Shown: positions 24,681-41,516, counted from the stretch's first letter. The stretch is DNA of 64,000 nt from Lunularia cruciata (GCA_948567375.1 OX419762.1:36313034-36377033); one strand, 5' to 3'. A program made the numbers and translations. The notes: a model not told the origin generated them from the letters alone.

Positions 24681-25355
24681 GAACGGATTTGAAGAACGTC
24701 AGCCTCGTGATGGACTTTCCAGCATGACGAAGAAACACAAGCGATCGGACCTTCTGTGACCACCCACCTTTACATCGATGATTAACACGTGTCAAAATTC
24801 ATAGCTCTGCCTGGCTCGTGTGGATTCGAATAGGGTGTAACATTACCGACCCAGCTTCATCTGTGGAATCTTCCGGCAGGTTTGATCTAACTGACAGTTG
24901 GGAACCGGGTCAATAACGCTTCTAGCACCGACCTTACGATGGTCAACTTTAAATTAAACTAAGTAGTAGATTGATTAAGCTCAAATTATGACAACCAAAT
25001 TTTAGACTAAAACTTGAGTACCGTAGATTATACTATGGCTAACTTCGGAGAGAGAGATACCAAGTTCCACTCTAGTCGAGCTGAAGACATTGCTGATACA
25101 TGGTCTATGAAAATAATCTTTTCTCCAAATTTCATAAGAAATTTGAAATATCTTCTAGCAAGTTAGAAACATACTAACTGATTTTAAAACTTTCATGTGC
25201 AGCAGCCACAATATTGAAGAGTACTAGATCAAGTCGAAGGACACATAAGTTGGGCTAGCGTCCATGAGATAATCACATCATATTATAATCCAGGTATAAT
25301 TCCAGCAATTCAACCAGTATGTGTAGAAGGACGAGTTCGAAAAATCCAATGATGT
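24681..25355. other. Intergenic, nothing recognised
   Basis: GC-balanced to about 24950, possibly the 5' flank of the small minus-strand ORF, then AT-rich. No supported feature. Confidence 0.35.
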
Positions 25356-26048
25356 TTAGATGGTGTGCTTAATTATACTTATTGGGTCGGGGAGAGTTCT
25401 GACTTTGGGTGAAATTTTCTCTTCACTATGGATGTAAAGCTTACAAGCATGATAATTGGTAAAGGGCGATTGCGTAGAAAACACGATGGATGGGAAGACC
25501 CCGTCAAGCCGGACAAGACGCCTAACATGATAAGCTCTCGTGCACTCCCTATCAAATGTGTCGAATGCTTTGTCTATCGTTCCATATAACTCCAAGGCTA
25601 GAGGAACAAAGAGGTGACCTTGCTGCATGCCTTCTATTGGGAGACCTTGCAACTTGCACACCTGCACACCCCGCCCATCCGGAGGATGGGTAATCACTCC
25701 CTCCAAAACTTTTTTTTGCATAGGATCTATAATCACGACATCCGCTAGGGTCACCTGATTATCTTGGAGCACGTATAAGTCTGCCTTAACACGTGTCTGC
25801 AAAGCATACGAATGCTCCTTCCAAGCCAAGTATCCACTCTCTTCTGCCATAACAAACACTATGTCCCTAATAACATCATGGGTAGCTATCCTCTGTCCTC
25901 CAAAAGGACACCGTGTCATATGGACCAGTGCTGCATCTAGTGTAGAACCACACTCACAAGTGAGTAATGAAGGTGCAGATGGGTGGACCAAACATAGGTG
26001 AAACCTCATCATTGTATAGAAAGTAGTTTGGTGTGAGTCGGAATGCAC
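25356..26048 (-). pseudogene. C-terminal fragment of a non-LTR-retrotransposon-like protein
   Basis: A 230-codon minus-strand open stretch. Near residues 30-50 it has CECGSTLDAALVHMTRC (CxC...H...C), followed by GGQRIATHDVIRD and a later RVKADLYVL...ADVVIIDP segment. This series (zinc-like CxCG..H..C, then R..HD..RD, then an E and a R/K-xx-D motif) is typical of the region after the reverse transcriptase in some non-LTR and related retroelement proteins of plants and algae. No RT motif was found upstream, so this is a fragment. It shows no internal stop, so it is fairly young or still under constraint. Family naming is tentative. Confidence 0.4.
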
Positions 26049-26594
26049 TAATGCATGGTTGAACTAGGATCCAAGAGCCTGCACCCTTGCTAGAGCAAGA
26101 GTGAAAATGTGCTCTAGTAGCCTAAAGAATGGATGAGTCAACTAAGAGAGAATGTAATGTATGCTCATTGTTGTTCCATCAAGGAAGACTGTAAACCTCT
26201 AGTCCAATCTGACGATAGTGAAGTAAAAGATGGAAAGTTCTCGCATGCCCGTGGACATAAGCTATCTCTCATTTGCCACAATAACATCTGGAGAGAAAAA
26301 GATCTCTCATCCACCTCTATCACATAAGTTTCCAAAACCGGCCTATCAACAACCACAAATGAGAGGAAAGTAGGGGTGCCAAGAGAGCACAACTACCCAA
26401 AAATACTATAGGTGCTATCTCCTCCATAGATAGCAAGCAAACCTCTCCACACTAGATTTACATAGCCATCTTTTTACATGCCAAATCTTTGGTCACACAC
26501 TCAAATGTCCATGGTCCAATAATATCACCAAAGATTACTATCATCCTCCTATATATGATAAGAAAGACAAAGAGTGGAGATATTTGCGGATAAA
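26049..26594. other. Sequence upstream of the retroelement fragment
   Basis: A minus-strand 75-codon open stretch at 26165-26392 could be an upstream part of the same element, but no motif supports this. Otherwise nothing is recognised. Confidence 0.3.
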
Positions 26595-26712
26595 GTAAAT
26601 TGTTCGACTAACAATACTAAAGGAGAATACACCAAATGCCACATGTAGATCAGTAAGTTGTTCGACTAACAATACTAAAGGAGAATATACCAAATGCCAC
26701 GTGTAGATCTCT
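26595..26712 (+). repeat. Tandem duplication of a 58-bp unit
   Basis: TTGTTCGACTAACAATAC recurs exactly 58 bp apart (26600 and 26658), followed by TAAAGGAGAATA and CCAAATGCCAC in both units. The two units differ at a handful of positions. Confidence 0.8.
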
Positions 26713-28443
26713 TAGTAACTAGAAATGTGAAATCATCCATTGATGGAAGTATGATAAAATAACCTTTCCTCCATTAGAAACTCTACCAGATTGACTTTTG
26801 AACCGTGTTTAAATCCGCTCCCCATAGTAATTGTCAAACAATCAATCTTATATTCATCTTATCGCCCCGGGATGTTCAGTTCGCCCGGCCCAGAATGAGT
26901 ATCATTCCCACGGTTTGTCTCACTGAAGAGATGCCTACAAGGTCTAGCTCGCCATGATATCTTAAATGCGGCGGGGAAAATTTCTCGTATCGATTTTATT
27001 AGGGTTTAGCCCCATTTTAACTCTTATGTTTTATCCTTATGTTTGATGGAGATCTTCCATCCTTCTTGTTATCCTACGCGGGCGGTTGCCTTTTCCTTCA
27101 GAAGCCAGGACATGAGATTAAAAACCAGATGTCATTTCAGTTTCATTTCAGCGTCATTTCCATTCATTTCGTGTAGTCGTTTAACTAGAAGTAACCTAAC
27201 TTAACGACTGAATAAGTTGCTTGGAAAATGGTTAGAAAATATGCATGCTTGTAGATGACATGCTTTGGTTTTGTTTTATTTTCGTCACGACGCCAGAAGT
27301 TAACGTATGAGATGACTATTACTTTGAAGCTAGAAAACACTTTGACATTATGAAAAGTAGCATTCTACACTAAAAGTTCGTTAACTCAACTGTTGTAGGA
27401 GAATTAAAAGATGTCAACAACAATGGGGGCCGCACATAAGAACAAATTATAACGGAAAACTGCTGAAGATTCTAACGTTCTCAACGACTTGTAACCTCAA
27501 TCATATTCTATTTCCACTTACCCAATGACGAGTTGGCACACCGTATTCCCCATCTGCAGGACAAGAAAACCGGATCAAATAAAATAGAAAAGGATCAGAA
27601 TATCCGAACAAAAAGGCATCAAATGACCAAGAAAACTGGTCCTCCATTAACCCGAGCAACGAACGAAGAGCGAACTTCAAGATAATATCCAATCGTTCCC
27701 AAAGGTCCCCAATCTATGGGAATTGTGCCCCCCATGAGGAAAAGACCCACAAGAAAGGGAGAGAATGATTGATCCCTCTCTCTGTTGCTCATGTTGGAGC
27801 CTATGAAACGCTAAGTGAGGAAGTAAGTTGAGATGGCTAACACATTCTACTCGTGAGATTCTTCGACAGTTTCGTCCCTTCGAGTCGAGTCACTTGTTGT
27901 ACACTCATGAATGGCCGACACGGCTTTCTCGTATTGGAGATGACGACTTTGTTGTTCCCTCTTTTGTGGTGGAAGGAGGAACCCTCCATACTCTGACCAT
28001 TGCTGCTTTTTCTTCGCATCCGCTGGTTCTTTCTCCCACCTTCCCCCCGCTCTCGAGTTCTCCGCCTGTAGTTTCCGCCCCTTTAATAACTCTTGACAGC
28101 AGTATCAACCGTACCTCCCTAGCTATTTCTGCCTGCTTCTTCCATTCATTCGCCCCCATTGTCTCACTTTGCTGGACTCACTTGAGAACTTTCGTGTCTC
28201 TCTGCGTCGAATCACGACACACGCGTAAATGTTTCTCTTGTTGTAGATGCCAGCAGGAGAGCAACATTTGTAACACCTGTTGATGTGAGGTCGCCTGTTC
28301 CGAGAGTTGTTGTGGTGGTGTTTGGTTCGTCGGATACTCGAGATTGGAGCAGATTTTACATTGTGTTCGGCAATTTGAGGAGGCAATTGTTGTTTCGGTG
28401 TATCTCGGTGCATTTGAGGAATTTGGAGTTTCGGGTCGGGAGG
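26713..28443. other. Intergenic and upstream region of deaminase copy 2
   Basis: No gene is recognised. From about 28130 the sequence is shared with the flank of copy 1 and probably contains the promoter and 5' UTR. A plus-strand open stretch at 27828-28283 crosses this boundary, is not shared by copy 1 and is taken as chance. Confidence 0.45.
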
Positions 28444-32059
<3,616 letters not shown>

Positions 32060-35000
32060 GGCAGAGGGGGAGAGTAGGTCCAACATGTGAGATAATTTAT
32101 TCATTGATACCTTGCGTTGAATGACCAACATAATAATTCATCATTGTACAGATTTGATGATGGCATACCTCCAGGAAATTCCAGAGATGTCCTCTCATTT
32201 GTGGCTACGGCTATTTTCCTGTGGAGAAAGTGCCACTGCTCAGTTATAGGAAATTAACACTGAGTAAAATTCAGGTCACACCCGCACAGGTGAATTGTAG
32301 TTACCTGTATGTGGTACAGTTTACAACATATTTATTCCACCCCGGTGGTGTGCTCAGAAATTCAAAATCTCAGAGATGTCTGATTCTTTACTCTCCCTGA
32401 CCCTGCATTATTTGTTGACCAAGTCGGTTGGTAGTGAAACAGTTGTGGATGTCCAGGCAATCATTTAGAGGAGATCTTCAGAGCAACTAATCTTGTTTCG
32501 ATTTCTTATTAACTTCCCGTTCACTAGTACAAGTACAATCTCACCTCCTAAGCACGAGCTGGGCAATTAGTTGTCCTTCACGTTTCCCGTTTGTCAGGAC
32601 CAAATTCAATTGTCGACCTTCTTGACACCCTTCATCAACTCTGCCAATTTAGATTGTAGGTTTTCACGTCCTGAATTCCCTACTTGGATGGTACCTATGT
32701 CAATCCTCGATTGAGAAGAAATGCAAAAGCCTGACCGACTTCTTGATCACTGGCAGTACGTTTTAGTCATCGATCCTTGTCCAAGCAGTTGCCCTTCTAT
32801 GTTGTTTCTACATGTACAGCAACTGTCTCAAGCTGTAAAGAGCTTTCTCACCTTAAGTCTCATTCTTAAGCATTCTGAGACACTGGTTCCTATGTATTGA
32901 GCCAGAACATTTATTACTTTATTTCGTGTACAGATAATCATTTCCATGTGCGGAGCATAAAACCCAACGCGGCAGATTATACAGGAGGATAGGGAGATAG
33001 ACAAGCTTTACGTTCAAATAAAGTCACGTGGAGCACCTATTTCAGAACTTATCTACACCCTTCCAAACCAAACAAAGGTGCTTTCACTTTGTAATTGCAA
33101 GAGTCATGCAGCAAGAAGAAAGTGGCACGCAACTTCCACAGTGACAACAAGAAAGGACAAAAGCTTGACACCTTTTGATAATATCCGATTTTCAGCATAG
33201 TGTTCCTGCGCTGCGTAGCATTACACATAAACTACTCATAACATTTTGTCGTCCGAAGGTTGAATTCATACCACCATTGACCTGTTCCCAAAGCAGATGT
33301 CATCAAACACATTTTAAAATCAGTCCAATTCGCTAAACTTTTGTTCTCTTCGCCACGAATGAACGATGTTCTTGGGCACTTCCAGGATTGCAGGAGGAAT
33401 AACGCGAACACGACTTTCAGATCAACGACTCTCAACGAGTCTCTTTCTAGGTTCTCAATCAGATAAAGCATAAATGATGCTTCTGGTTCTTTGATTAGAC
33501 ATGAAAGCACCTTATTTTAGATGAATTGTTCTGATAACTCATTTCAATGAAACTACAGTACTCTGGATGAAACGCCTCATGTTTCAGATGGATGCATAAC
33601 TGCCTAAATGATGAAATAGAAGGCACCAACATGTTGACCAAGCATAGGAACTTTCGATTTTGGTACAACCAGAACTACATGTTGCAACGTACGCAAACGA
33701 GAGTCCACAGTTGGGTGCAGTGCAAAAGTGCTGGTAGAGCTTATGTAGAATCCCGGGGACTGGATGTCCGACCCAGTACTGCCTGTGGCTCCTCCAATGA
33801 GACCTACTGTGGCGGGCCAGCAGCGTACGCAGTCTGGTACCTACCTTGCTCTTGATATATAAGTGGTCGGGAAAACCAACCACGATTCTTGTCTCCACGG
33901 ACTTGTACTTATCGTTTTTCTTCATGCCCTACATCACAACACGTGCCGACATAGCCACGGACTGTTTGGTTAGTGCAGAGAGTTCGTTTACCTATCCTTC
34001 GGGTTGCTTTAGCTAGGCTCCTACTATCTCACGAAACGCTCTTTGTATTGGTAACGTGTCTCATTGGGTCCTAATTATGGAAAAGACAGCTCAAATTTAA
34101 CTCGGTATTCTTAACTTAATTCGATAAATAGATTATCTCTTTAGGGAATATGGACAATGTTGAAGAAAATCTCAAACGTATGCATCATGGGACTAGATGA
34201 TGGTGTGGGAGAACAGACTATCATGCTAGCACCTTGTTTCTTTATGATACGATGATGGAACTTGTAGAGTGTGACCAGCACATCTTTTTCCTCTTGAGTT
34301 GGGGTGGTATTTTGCTCCAGCTCCGTGTTGAGTCGTGAGATGGTGACAAAGAAAATATTATTGGAGAAAGATCTGTTCAGTATTTATTGGTCTTGTTGGG
34401 AGCATAAAAAGATATCACGTCATCGACTATTCTACGTGCCTCCAGAACAAGTTTATTTTGGATTCCGTGCCAATTAGTACCAAAGCACAGCATTACGAGA
34501 AGAAAAGGTAATCTCTCCACTGATACAAGACGATATTGTACGTATGATTTTCCATTCTAGGCTATGAAAGTCTCAATAGTTAGGTGATTACTGCTTGAAA
34601 ACTTATGACTTGAAATATATAATATGTTACGGTTTGGTCCTGCGACGTGCTTCACTTCCATGAACGTGTTTGCGACAAGAAAGTTATAATAAAATGAAGA
34701 ACTTCAGAAAAGAGTTTGTTATTATCTCCTTATGAGGATTATTATTAACTGTTATAGTTCTGTCGAGCCATTAAATTGGTATAGATCATAATTATGTGGA
34801 GTACATATAGCAATAATACCTAAATTTTAGTACTTCGAAGTACTAAGATTTCTTTATTGAGATAGGAGGTACGTAACCACGAAATTATAGAGAACTGACC
34901 GGACAACAGTTTAAAGGTAAAAGGCGACCGCGTAGGAAATATGAAGGATGGGAAGACAACAGTTTAAATAGCTTATTCGAATCACCATCTTCTCATGAAG

Positions 35001-35571
35001 AAAAGACTTCTATGATTGTCTCGGAGATTGTACAAATTATTACACAGATCATGGTTCTAGGCACGATAAGATGTGAGGCTAACGGATATGTACCTTGAAA
35101 TAGATAGGTACTATATATTCACTTTGTCTTTTACTTCCCATCCTTTGTGATTTCTACGCTGTCCTTCATTTTGCTTGACTTTGTCTTTTATGAATGGAGA
35201 ATACACAAGGGTATCACATTTGTTCTTCCTCAGGATAATATTTTCCCGAAAGATAAAACGCACGACATTGGAAGCTCAAAGTTCATATTGTTATACTATA
35301 ATCCTGTACTTCTATAATCCCGTGGACTGTCTACTGAACTGCATACAGTCTTATATCATTAAGTAACTAGGCAAAGTATAAATATAGATTGGATTTTGTA
35401 TAAACATAGATGGAAGGGGACAAGCGAAACCCCCAACTCGGCCGCATGCAACTTAGAAGTTAATTATGAACAAAAACGGTGTATTCAAACTATGCGTGTC
35501 TCCATTCTACACTTTCTCTAGAGGCCGGCTAAAGGGTATAGGTGTCTGGGCTGCATTGCAAGAGGCTGATC
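32060..35571. other. Intergenic, no gene supported
   Basis: The first few hundred bases are the 3' UTR and downstream flank of deaminase copy 2. Open stretches at 33232-33510 and 33584-33925 on the minus strand lack recognisable domains. No transposon ends were identified. Confidence 0.4.
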
Positions 35572-35597
35572 GTCGAAGCTGAAGCTTCAGCTTCGAC
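35572..35597. repeat. Perfect 26-bp palindrome
   Basis: GTCGAAGCTGAAG followed at once by its exact reverse complement, with no spacer. It can form a cruciform or hairpin. No matching copy was noticed in the window. Confidence 0.9.
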
Positions 35598-35894
35598 AAT
35601 TATGGCTTTCTTGTCCACAATGACTGCATGTCATTTTCTTCCCATTGGGCTGTTCAACAAAGCTGATAATTAGGAAATTTGTGACAACGAAACTTGTGAT
35701 GTGTTCATTAAATTCCTTTCAATATACTCAAATGCAGATAATAAGGAGCATTTAGTTGCTCGACGATGGATCTATGCGGGTCGCTCAATTCAAATTGGCT
35801 CGAGGATGCCATTGGCATCCTCATCCAAGTTAATGTTAAAGTCCAAGTCTTGCAAATACCAATGATAATGAAAAGACTCAAGCAATAAGATGCC

Positions 35895-35997
35895 CCTTTT
35901 CATGTGTAGGTGGACACTTTGTCCATGGCAATCGGAGTAGTCTTAAGTCAGAAGGACGAGAAGGAGAAAGATTACCCAATTTACTATGCAAGCAGAT
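35895..35997 (+). pseudogene. Ty3/gypsy RNase H fragment
   Basis: A short plus-strand piece encodes VDTLSMAIGVVLSQ then DYPIYYASR, the beginning of the RNase H domain of gypsy pol (usual form D.S..AIGAVL.Q...HPI.YASR). A stop follows at once. It sits just beside the MULE relic on the other strand. Confidence 0.65.
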
Positions 35998-38280
35998 AGC
36001 CATACATATGAAAGGTTGTACATGGTGTCAATTCTACTAGCTTAATTGTGCAAGATATTCCTTCTTCAAAAGCTTCAGAGCATATTAAGAAACTCTCCAA
36101 TAAAACTGCTGAAAGATGGAACCCGGAAAGGAGGTCAGTCTCAGCCTTTTGTTTCTCTTTTTCTTGGATGATCTCTCTATGATTATTGTTGACTGCAAGG
36201 TTGATGCATTGATAAATATCTAGTAATGTACCACTTGTACGAATTATCCAAGCCTTGATGTGTGCACAATGTGCTCCTTCTGCCCGTGATGTAACCATGT
36301 GTCCAATGTACATGTACGGGTTGATCCAAGCTGACACAAAATACTCCCGCCACTTCAGCTTGTTATTCTCATTATACCAAATTCTTGGTGTTGATAAGGT
36401 TGCCTTCAATTTCTCCCATGATACACAAAATTCCATTTTTGTGGGTGCATCTTTAACTTTCAAATACCATTCAATAATGACTACATACCATTCATCATTT
36501 GATGCAATTTTTTTTTGGCAATTAGTGAGGATATTCTTTCCAATATGCCAACAAACAACATAAGATAATCTTTGCGACCAACCATACTCAGTGTATGGCT
36601 TTGGTGAGAGCCCTCTTGCAATCTGGAATGCATACCTTTGGCAGTTGTAATGTTCCGAGGGTAGCAGAGAGACACAAAAGAGAAAACACAAGTTTCACAT
36701 TCAAAACTTTGATGCCCCAAAGGAGCACCTTCTCTTTATTATATAGCCAAAGAGGATCCACTCCAAGGAAGCTCCACCCTTGGATTAGATACATGGATGG
36801 TTGACCTATCAGCAAGTTGCTTGGATGAGTGACATGTTGGTCCTTGTCCTATCTGGCTGGTCAAATAGGTTTCGAGTAGAGGGAATCTTTAGTGAATCTT
36901 CTTATATGAATCTCATAATCATATGAGTGAGATACCGTTGGAAAGCTTTCATTGAGACAAGGCTAGAGGGAGGAAAGGCCAATCTTTCTTTCTTTTGGGG
37001 GGGGGGGTGGTAAGAGCACATTTTTGAGGCCTAATTCATCCATTTAGGCCTCCTAAATTGCCTTTGAAGTTTTCAAGCATATTTTGGTTTCTGCCCTATT
37101 AGTAGAAGTACTATTTTGGTGATACCTCTATCTTATCTACTTAGTGCATCATGTGTAACATCATTCCAGATGTTGCCAAACAAAATTTCACCTCTAGATC
37201 ATATGTCTAGCTATTGGTATTACAACGATAATAGAAGTATCTTGTTGACTTCCACAATGGCCCAATGGCAATTTGTCATTTTTTTGCTCTTCATGAACAC
37301 AAACAATGATGAGAACATCTGATTGGTTGTGATAACACTCACACCATGCATCAATGGCATGCAATATAGGTTAGTCTTGTAAGTAGAATTGATGATTAAT
37401 AACTTGCTATATATTATGGTGAAATCCACAAAGAGATTTGGATGCAAGAAGAAGTGGATGCCGTGGTTGTTCTTATCAAGCTTAGTGGCAGAAATTATTG
37501 ATTGATGCTTCAGATGCTCCATTAGCGCTTCCATTGCGGTCAGATTGTGCATCTTCTCCTTTTCTTCTTCTGAACAACATTTTGAATATCCCTTTTGGTC
37601 ACTAGCACATCACTTCTTGCAAATGCTTGGTAATAAACCAAGGGCTAGCACCTTTTGAATGCATCATGGCAATCTTGTCCACAACATTTACCAATTGAGT
37701 TGCATGCCTTGCAGAAAGACTAGCTACGAGAGAACATTCAATGCACCAAGGATGATTTGTATGAGTTGAATTGTCATCCACCACTTCCATATTATAGAGT
37801 ACACCATCCGAAGACTTGAGGGAAAATCTCTTATTTGCATCCTACCTTCTTTGTGCCTTTTTCTTTCAAACCAGCTACCAAAGGTAGAATTTTTTGGTAT
37901 CCGCCTTGAGCATAGTGCATTGAAACTTGTTTGACTTTTGGCGGAGTTCCACACTTCTAACTTGAATAGGTTATGAGCGCAAATCCTTCTTGGCATGCAT
38001 ATGCATGCACTGCAAGCTTTGCCTACACACAAAGTATTATCAAGGCCAACAAGAAATTGTTTGAAAGAAGGATGCATCAACATACTAACTTGTTCTGGAC
38101 TGTGCTATCAAAGACCAACAAGAAATGGTAATGAAAGAAGGGTGCATTGACATAATAACCTATTTTGGGAAGAGAAGCTTCATAGGTCCAACTGATAATG
38201 ATGGAATCCATTTGGTGTGTTTTTAAAGAAGTAAGTAGAGAAATGTGCATAGGGCAGAGGTGGATTATGAGAGATTGCAA
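35984..38280 (-). pseudogene. Mutator-like (MULE/FAR1-type) transposase relic
   Basis: Minus-strand remains of a MULE transposase. Right to left: an N-terminal region at 38083-37602 (FERKRHKEGRMQIRDF, then HATQLVNVVDKI and PWFITKHLQEV), a catalytic core start at 37552-37225 (LLIINSTYKTNLYCMPLM, FVFMKSKKMTNCHWAI), then an LTR-B insertion, then the core end at 36645-36150 (LPKVCIPDCKRALTKAI, VVCWHIGKNILTNCQK, FVSAWINPYMYIGHM, TSRAEGAHC). The block order and motifs fit the family. Frames differ between blocks and the LTR insertion breaks the protein. The expected first Asp of STYKTN-type cores (DCTYKTN) reads Asn. Terminal inverted repeats were not found. Confidence 0.75.
36646..37224 (+). mobile_element. 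LTR-B copy, short form with one terminal unit
   Basis: Starts TGTAATGTTCC, keeps TTGATGCCCC, AAGGAGCACC, TTATTATATAG and the G-run near 36997, and ends GGTATTACA at 37224. It is 579 bp because only one terminal unit is present instead of two, a difference of 161 bp. Flanking pentamers (GCAGT and ACGAT) do not match convincingly. It splits the MULE transposase reading on the minus strand. Confidence 0.8.
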
Positions 38281-41200
38281 AAGTGATGGAAAAAGATATA
38301 GAAATTTAATCTACTTACTTGCCCGTGGCAGAATTAATTGCTATTCATAGTATTATTTGCATCATGGGGTTGCTTGGATAAACATAGATGATCACAAGAC
38401 AAGAGACGTAGGATCACTGGTACCCGTGATCATCTAGATTTAGACAAAATGTCATTTACGTTATGCTTTGCCAAGTAACTACCAACTATATCCATAAACT
38501 AGTCCTAAAAATGAGAAACATTTGAATACCTTGAATCAAACTTAGAATCAAGAGGTTCTTATTTCATATTTATGCTAAATTTATTTTATGCTTAGACTGC
38601 TAATGAGGTGAAACTTCTGAAAAAAAGTTTGTAACCTATAATTCAAGATGTACAATATTGTTACTTATGGATGGTCATCATACCTTGCATGATGTGGTGG
38701 TTGTGAACCCTCTCTGAGCCAAGTCATTAGCATGGGTAGGCATATAAGTAGGAGCAACAATGACTATTGCTTTTAGAGGCAAAGAGTACCATTGTGCACC
38801 ATGACTATCTTCATATATCTTTGTCCTTTTGGCCTTTGACATTTTTGTGCACTTACATCATTATTTTGATGGTCTCCATAGTGATATAACATGGCATCTT
38901 TTTGCAGAAGAGAGGAGTATTGGTTATCTCACTGGCCATGTTCACATCCTATTATAGACAACCATATCAATCACTTTATAACATGCTTCAGGCTTTGGGT
39001 TATCATTTTATAGCATTTACAATAGGCACCCTCAATACAACCAAGATTCTCCCACTTACCAAATATATCATTAGAGAACCTTTACCACATAATTCAAAAG
39101 TAGACCACTCTCTTTAGTTTTCAAGTGCGTGTTATTAACACACTTTTATCTCTACGGGGCCTATTTCTTTGTGTCTTTCTTAGCCCGCATGGGACCCGTC
39201 GGACCTCCTGCTCTTTTTTTCCTTTGCATTTGTTTGTACCTTATACTCTTTTCCCTCTCCTTGGGATCCTATACATATAAACAGTATCCACTTATATCAG
39301 TATTGAGTTTTTCAATCAGTTCTGAATAAAATATCTAGCAATAAACATTTGGAATTGACGATGAGAACTTGAATCATATCTTTGTATTGAACTTGATCAG
39401 TTTTTCCACTGTACAACATTTATGAAACCAAGTTCCAAAATACGTTTCTCGCACCAATCAACCCTGCCTTATATAGGAAGTTTAAATAGCGCTGTCAGAT
39501 TTGGGCACTTTACATCTGCAATCAATCATTCTATTGATTCGTGCTTGTTTGTTGGGTCGTACCCAAGCACTGACCCAAGATCGAGGATAGATAACAACCT
39601 GACCAGCTCTGTGTCTAAACTTCGTCATTTATTATATGAGCTAGATGGCCTATCATATGAGGAAGTTGGCTGATAATACTTTACTGCCCTTACCTTTCAT
39701 GTGCTTTACTTTATTTTATGATGATTTGGTTTCAGACTTGTAAAGTTACTCCAGACCTTTATACTCTATGAGCTTTTGGTATATTCAAGATATCCATTTT
39801 AACAATTTAAAGGGGAGATACGTGCCGAGGCTTACGTTTGATCCAAGGTTTAACAATTTCGATAGCTTCTACAATTTCACTGAAAAGAAGTCTCTATACT
39901 GTACCAGTTTATTCAGACTTGAAATGGTTCAGATAATTCTAAAAGAGATTGAGAAACCCTTGGTCCTAAAATAATATGAGTAATTAAAGAAATAATATTG
40001 AACGTTTCTATATCATCGCTGGTCACGTGGTCAACTAATTGGACTACTTGATTGAAGTGGTATAGTCTGAAACGATCCAATCAATATAGTATGCGAACTA
40101 TAACTGGCATAGATCTTGAAAAGGGAAGATAATATGACTTTTCGTTAGATACAAAAGGATGAAACTTATTCGTTACTTAAAAACAAATCTGTTTCTCACT
40201 TTTAAGAAGAATATTCACCTCTCATGAGCTGTGTTTAAAGGATTTAGATGCAGATGTTTGTCCTGAACTTCGCAAAACTTGACTTTTTCATCTATGATTG
40301 ATTATGATTGCACTTCAAGAACTGTAGCAACCTTGTGACGTAAGCCATATTTGTTCCTAATGGATAGATCATGGAGAGAGAGGATCTTGCTAACTTCATG
40401 ATCACTAGAGCCACTTAGCTTCATGGTGCTACTATACTACATAGAGGAGTTCTCTTTGAGACCTAGATGAATTGTTCTATGCTGTTTGAAAGGAAAGGAA
40501 GTGAATAAGAGCAGTTTGTCCCCATTTCTCCAGGTCCAGTGTGCATCCTTAGTTCCTACCCTGTGGCTCTGCATCTTCCCCATCTATCTCTACAGTTCCG
40601 TCCGTCAGTCGGTCTGCGTCTGTTTCTACAGTTAGGGGAGTTGTGTGAGTCCAAGAAAGTGCGTGCGGGCGTTTACCTCGTCAAGAAAGGAATGTGTGTC
40701 CCTCTGCCGGAAGCGTCCAGTGAAAAGGGGAAGAAGAAGGCAGGGGCAGTGTGAACATGGTTAACTCTGGTGTTTTTTCCCACCCAAGTTATCAATCACA
40801 GGTGAATGAATGCCTGTACCGGCCACTAGTTTTACGCGTCCCGATAAAAACCTTCCTTACCGCGAGACTTCACGTCGAGAAACAAGCAGGTGGCCACCGA
40901 CGAGAACTCCTCGGAATTAGCGAGTTTTACCAGCACTGAGAGTATTTCGGTACGAGCAGATTTCACCAACACTTCCTAGTATTCCGAGAGGAGGAAGTTT
41001 GGACGGGTCGCTGGGATAAAATTCCCGCACAGTCGGGAGAATGGTATTCTTGCTCAGGCCATCAGGAAGGGAGTAGGAGTAGGAGCAAGCATGCATCTGC
41101 CGCCTCCGGTGCGGTGGGGAAGGTTGACATGTAGTACCTATCTGGCGAAAGGCGGGGAAGATGGATGCGGCGTTGGCAGTCGGGCATCTCCGGCTGATTC

Positions 41201-41490
41201 ATAGGCGCGGGGGGCCCGGCTATCTGTAGCGAGCGTCTTGCTACTATCGTAGGCGCTGCTAGCTAGTGTTAGGCTTGCTAGCTTGATCGTCGTCGTCCCT
41301 TCCCGTGCCTTCTCGTACTCATTGAGGAGGGGGAGAGCGAGAAGAGGATGATGAAGAAGAAGATACCAGCCACCAACTCTCCCTCGATCCTGTGTAGTTT
41401 GATTGGATCGTCGTCCGGCGTGATGGCCAATCGCAGCACCAGAATTCGCATTCATCACGAGAATGTTGTTGCTTTAGTTAGATGAGGATG
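38281..41490. other. Intergenic, no gene supported
   Basis: AT-rich to about 40.4 kb, then GC-richer and CpG-richer towards the next gene. Short open stretches (38902-39117, 39129-39329, 39422-39673, 39768-39974 and 40539-40754 on the plus strand) show no domain and no consistent splice sites. The part from about 40.5 kb is probably promoter and 5' UTR of the DUF4378 gene. Confidence 0.4.
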
Positions 41491-41516
41491 TTGTTGTTGT
41501 TGTTGTCGTCGTCGTC
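41491..41516 (+). repeat. Compound microsatellite TTG/TCG
   Basis: Five or so TTG units followed by TCG units, in the GC-rich 5' region of the DUF4378 gene. Confidence 0.85.

Noticed and set aside
27828-28283. 151-codon plus-strand ORF upstream of deaminase copy 2
   Set aside because: It spans the edge of the duplicated segment and has no counterpart in copy 1 or recognisable domain; likely 5' flank.
36641-37229. Target duplication for the LTR-B at 36646
   Set aside because: Flanks GCAGT and ACGAT share too few bases; recorded as not found rather than forced.
41138-41458. 106-codon minus-strand ORF in the GC-rich region before the DUF4378 gene
   Set aside because: Low complexity, no domain, and located in the probable promoter/5' UTR of the plus-strand gene.
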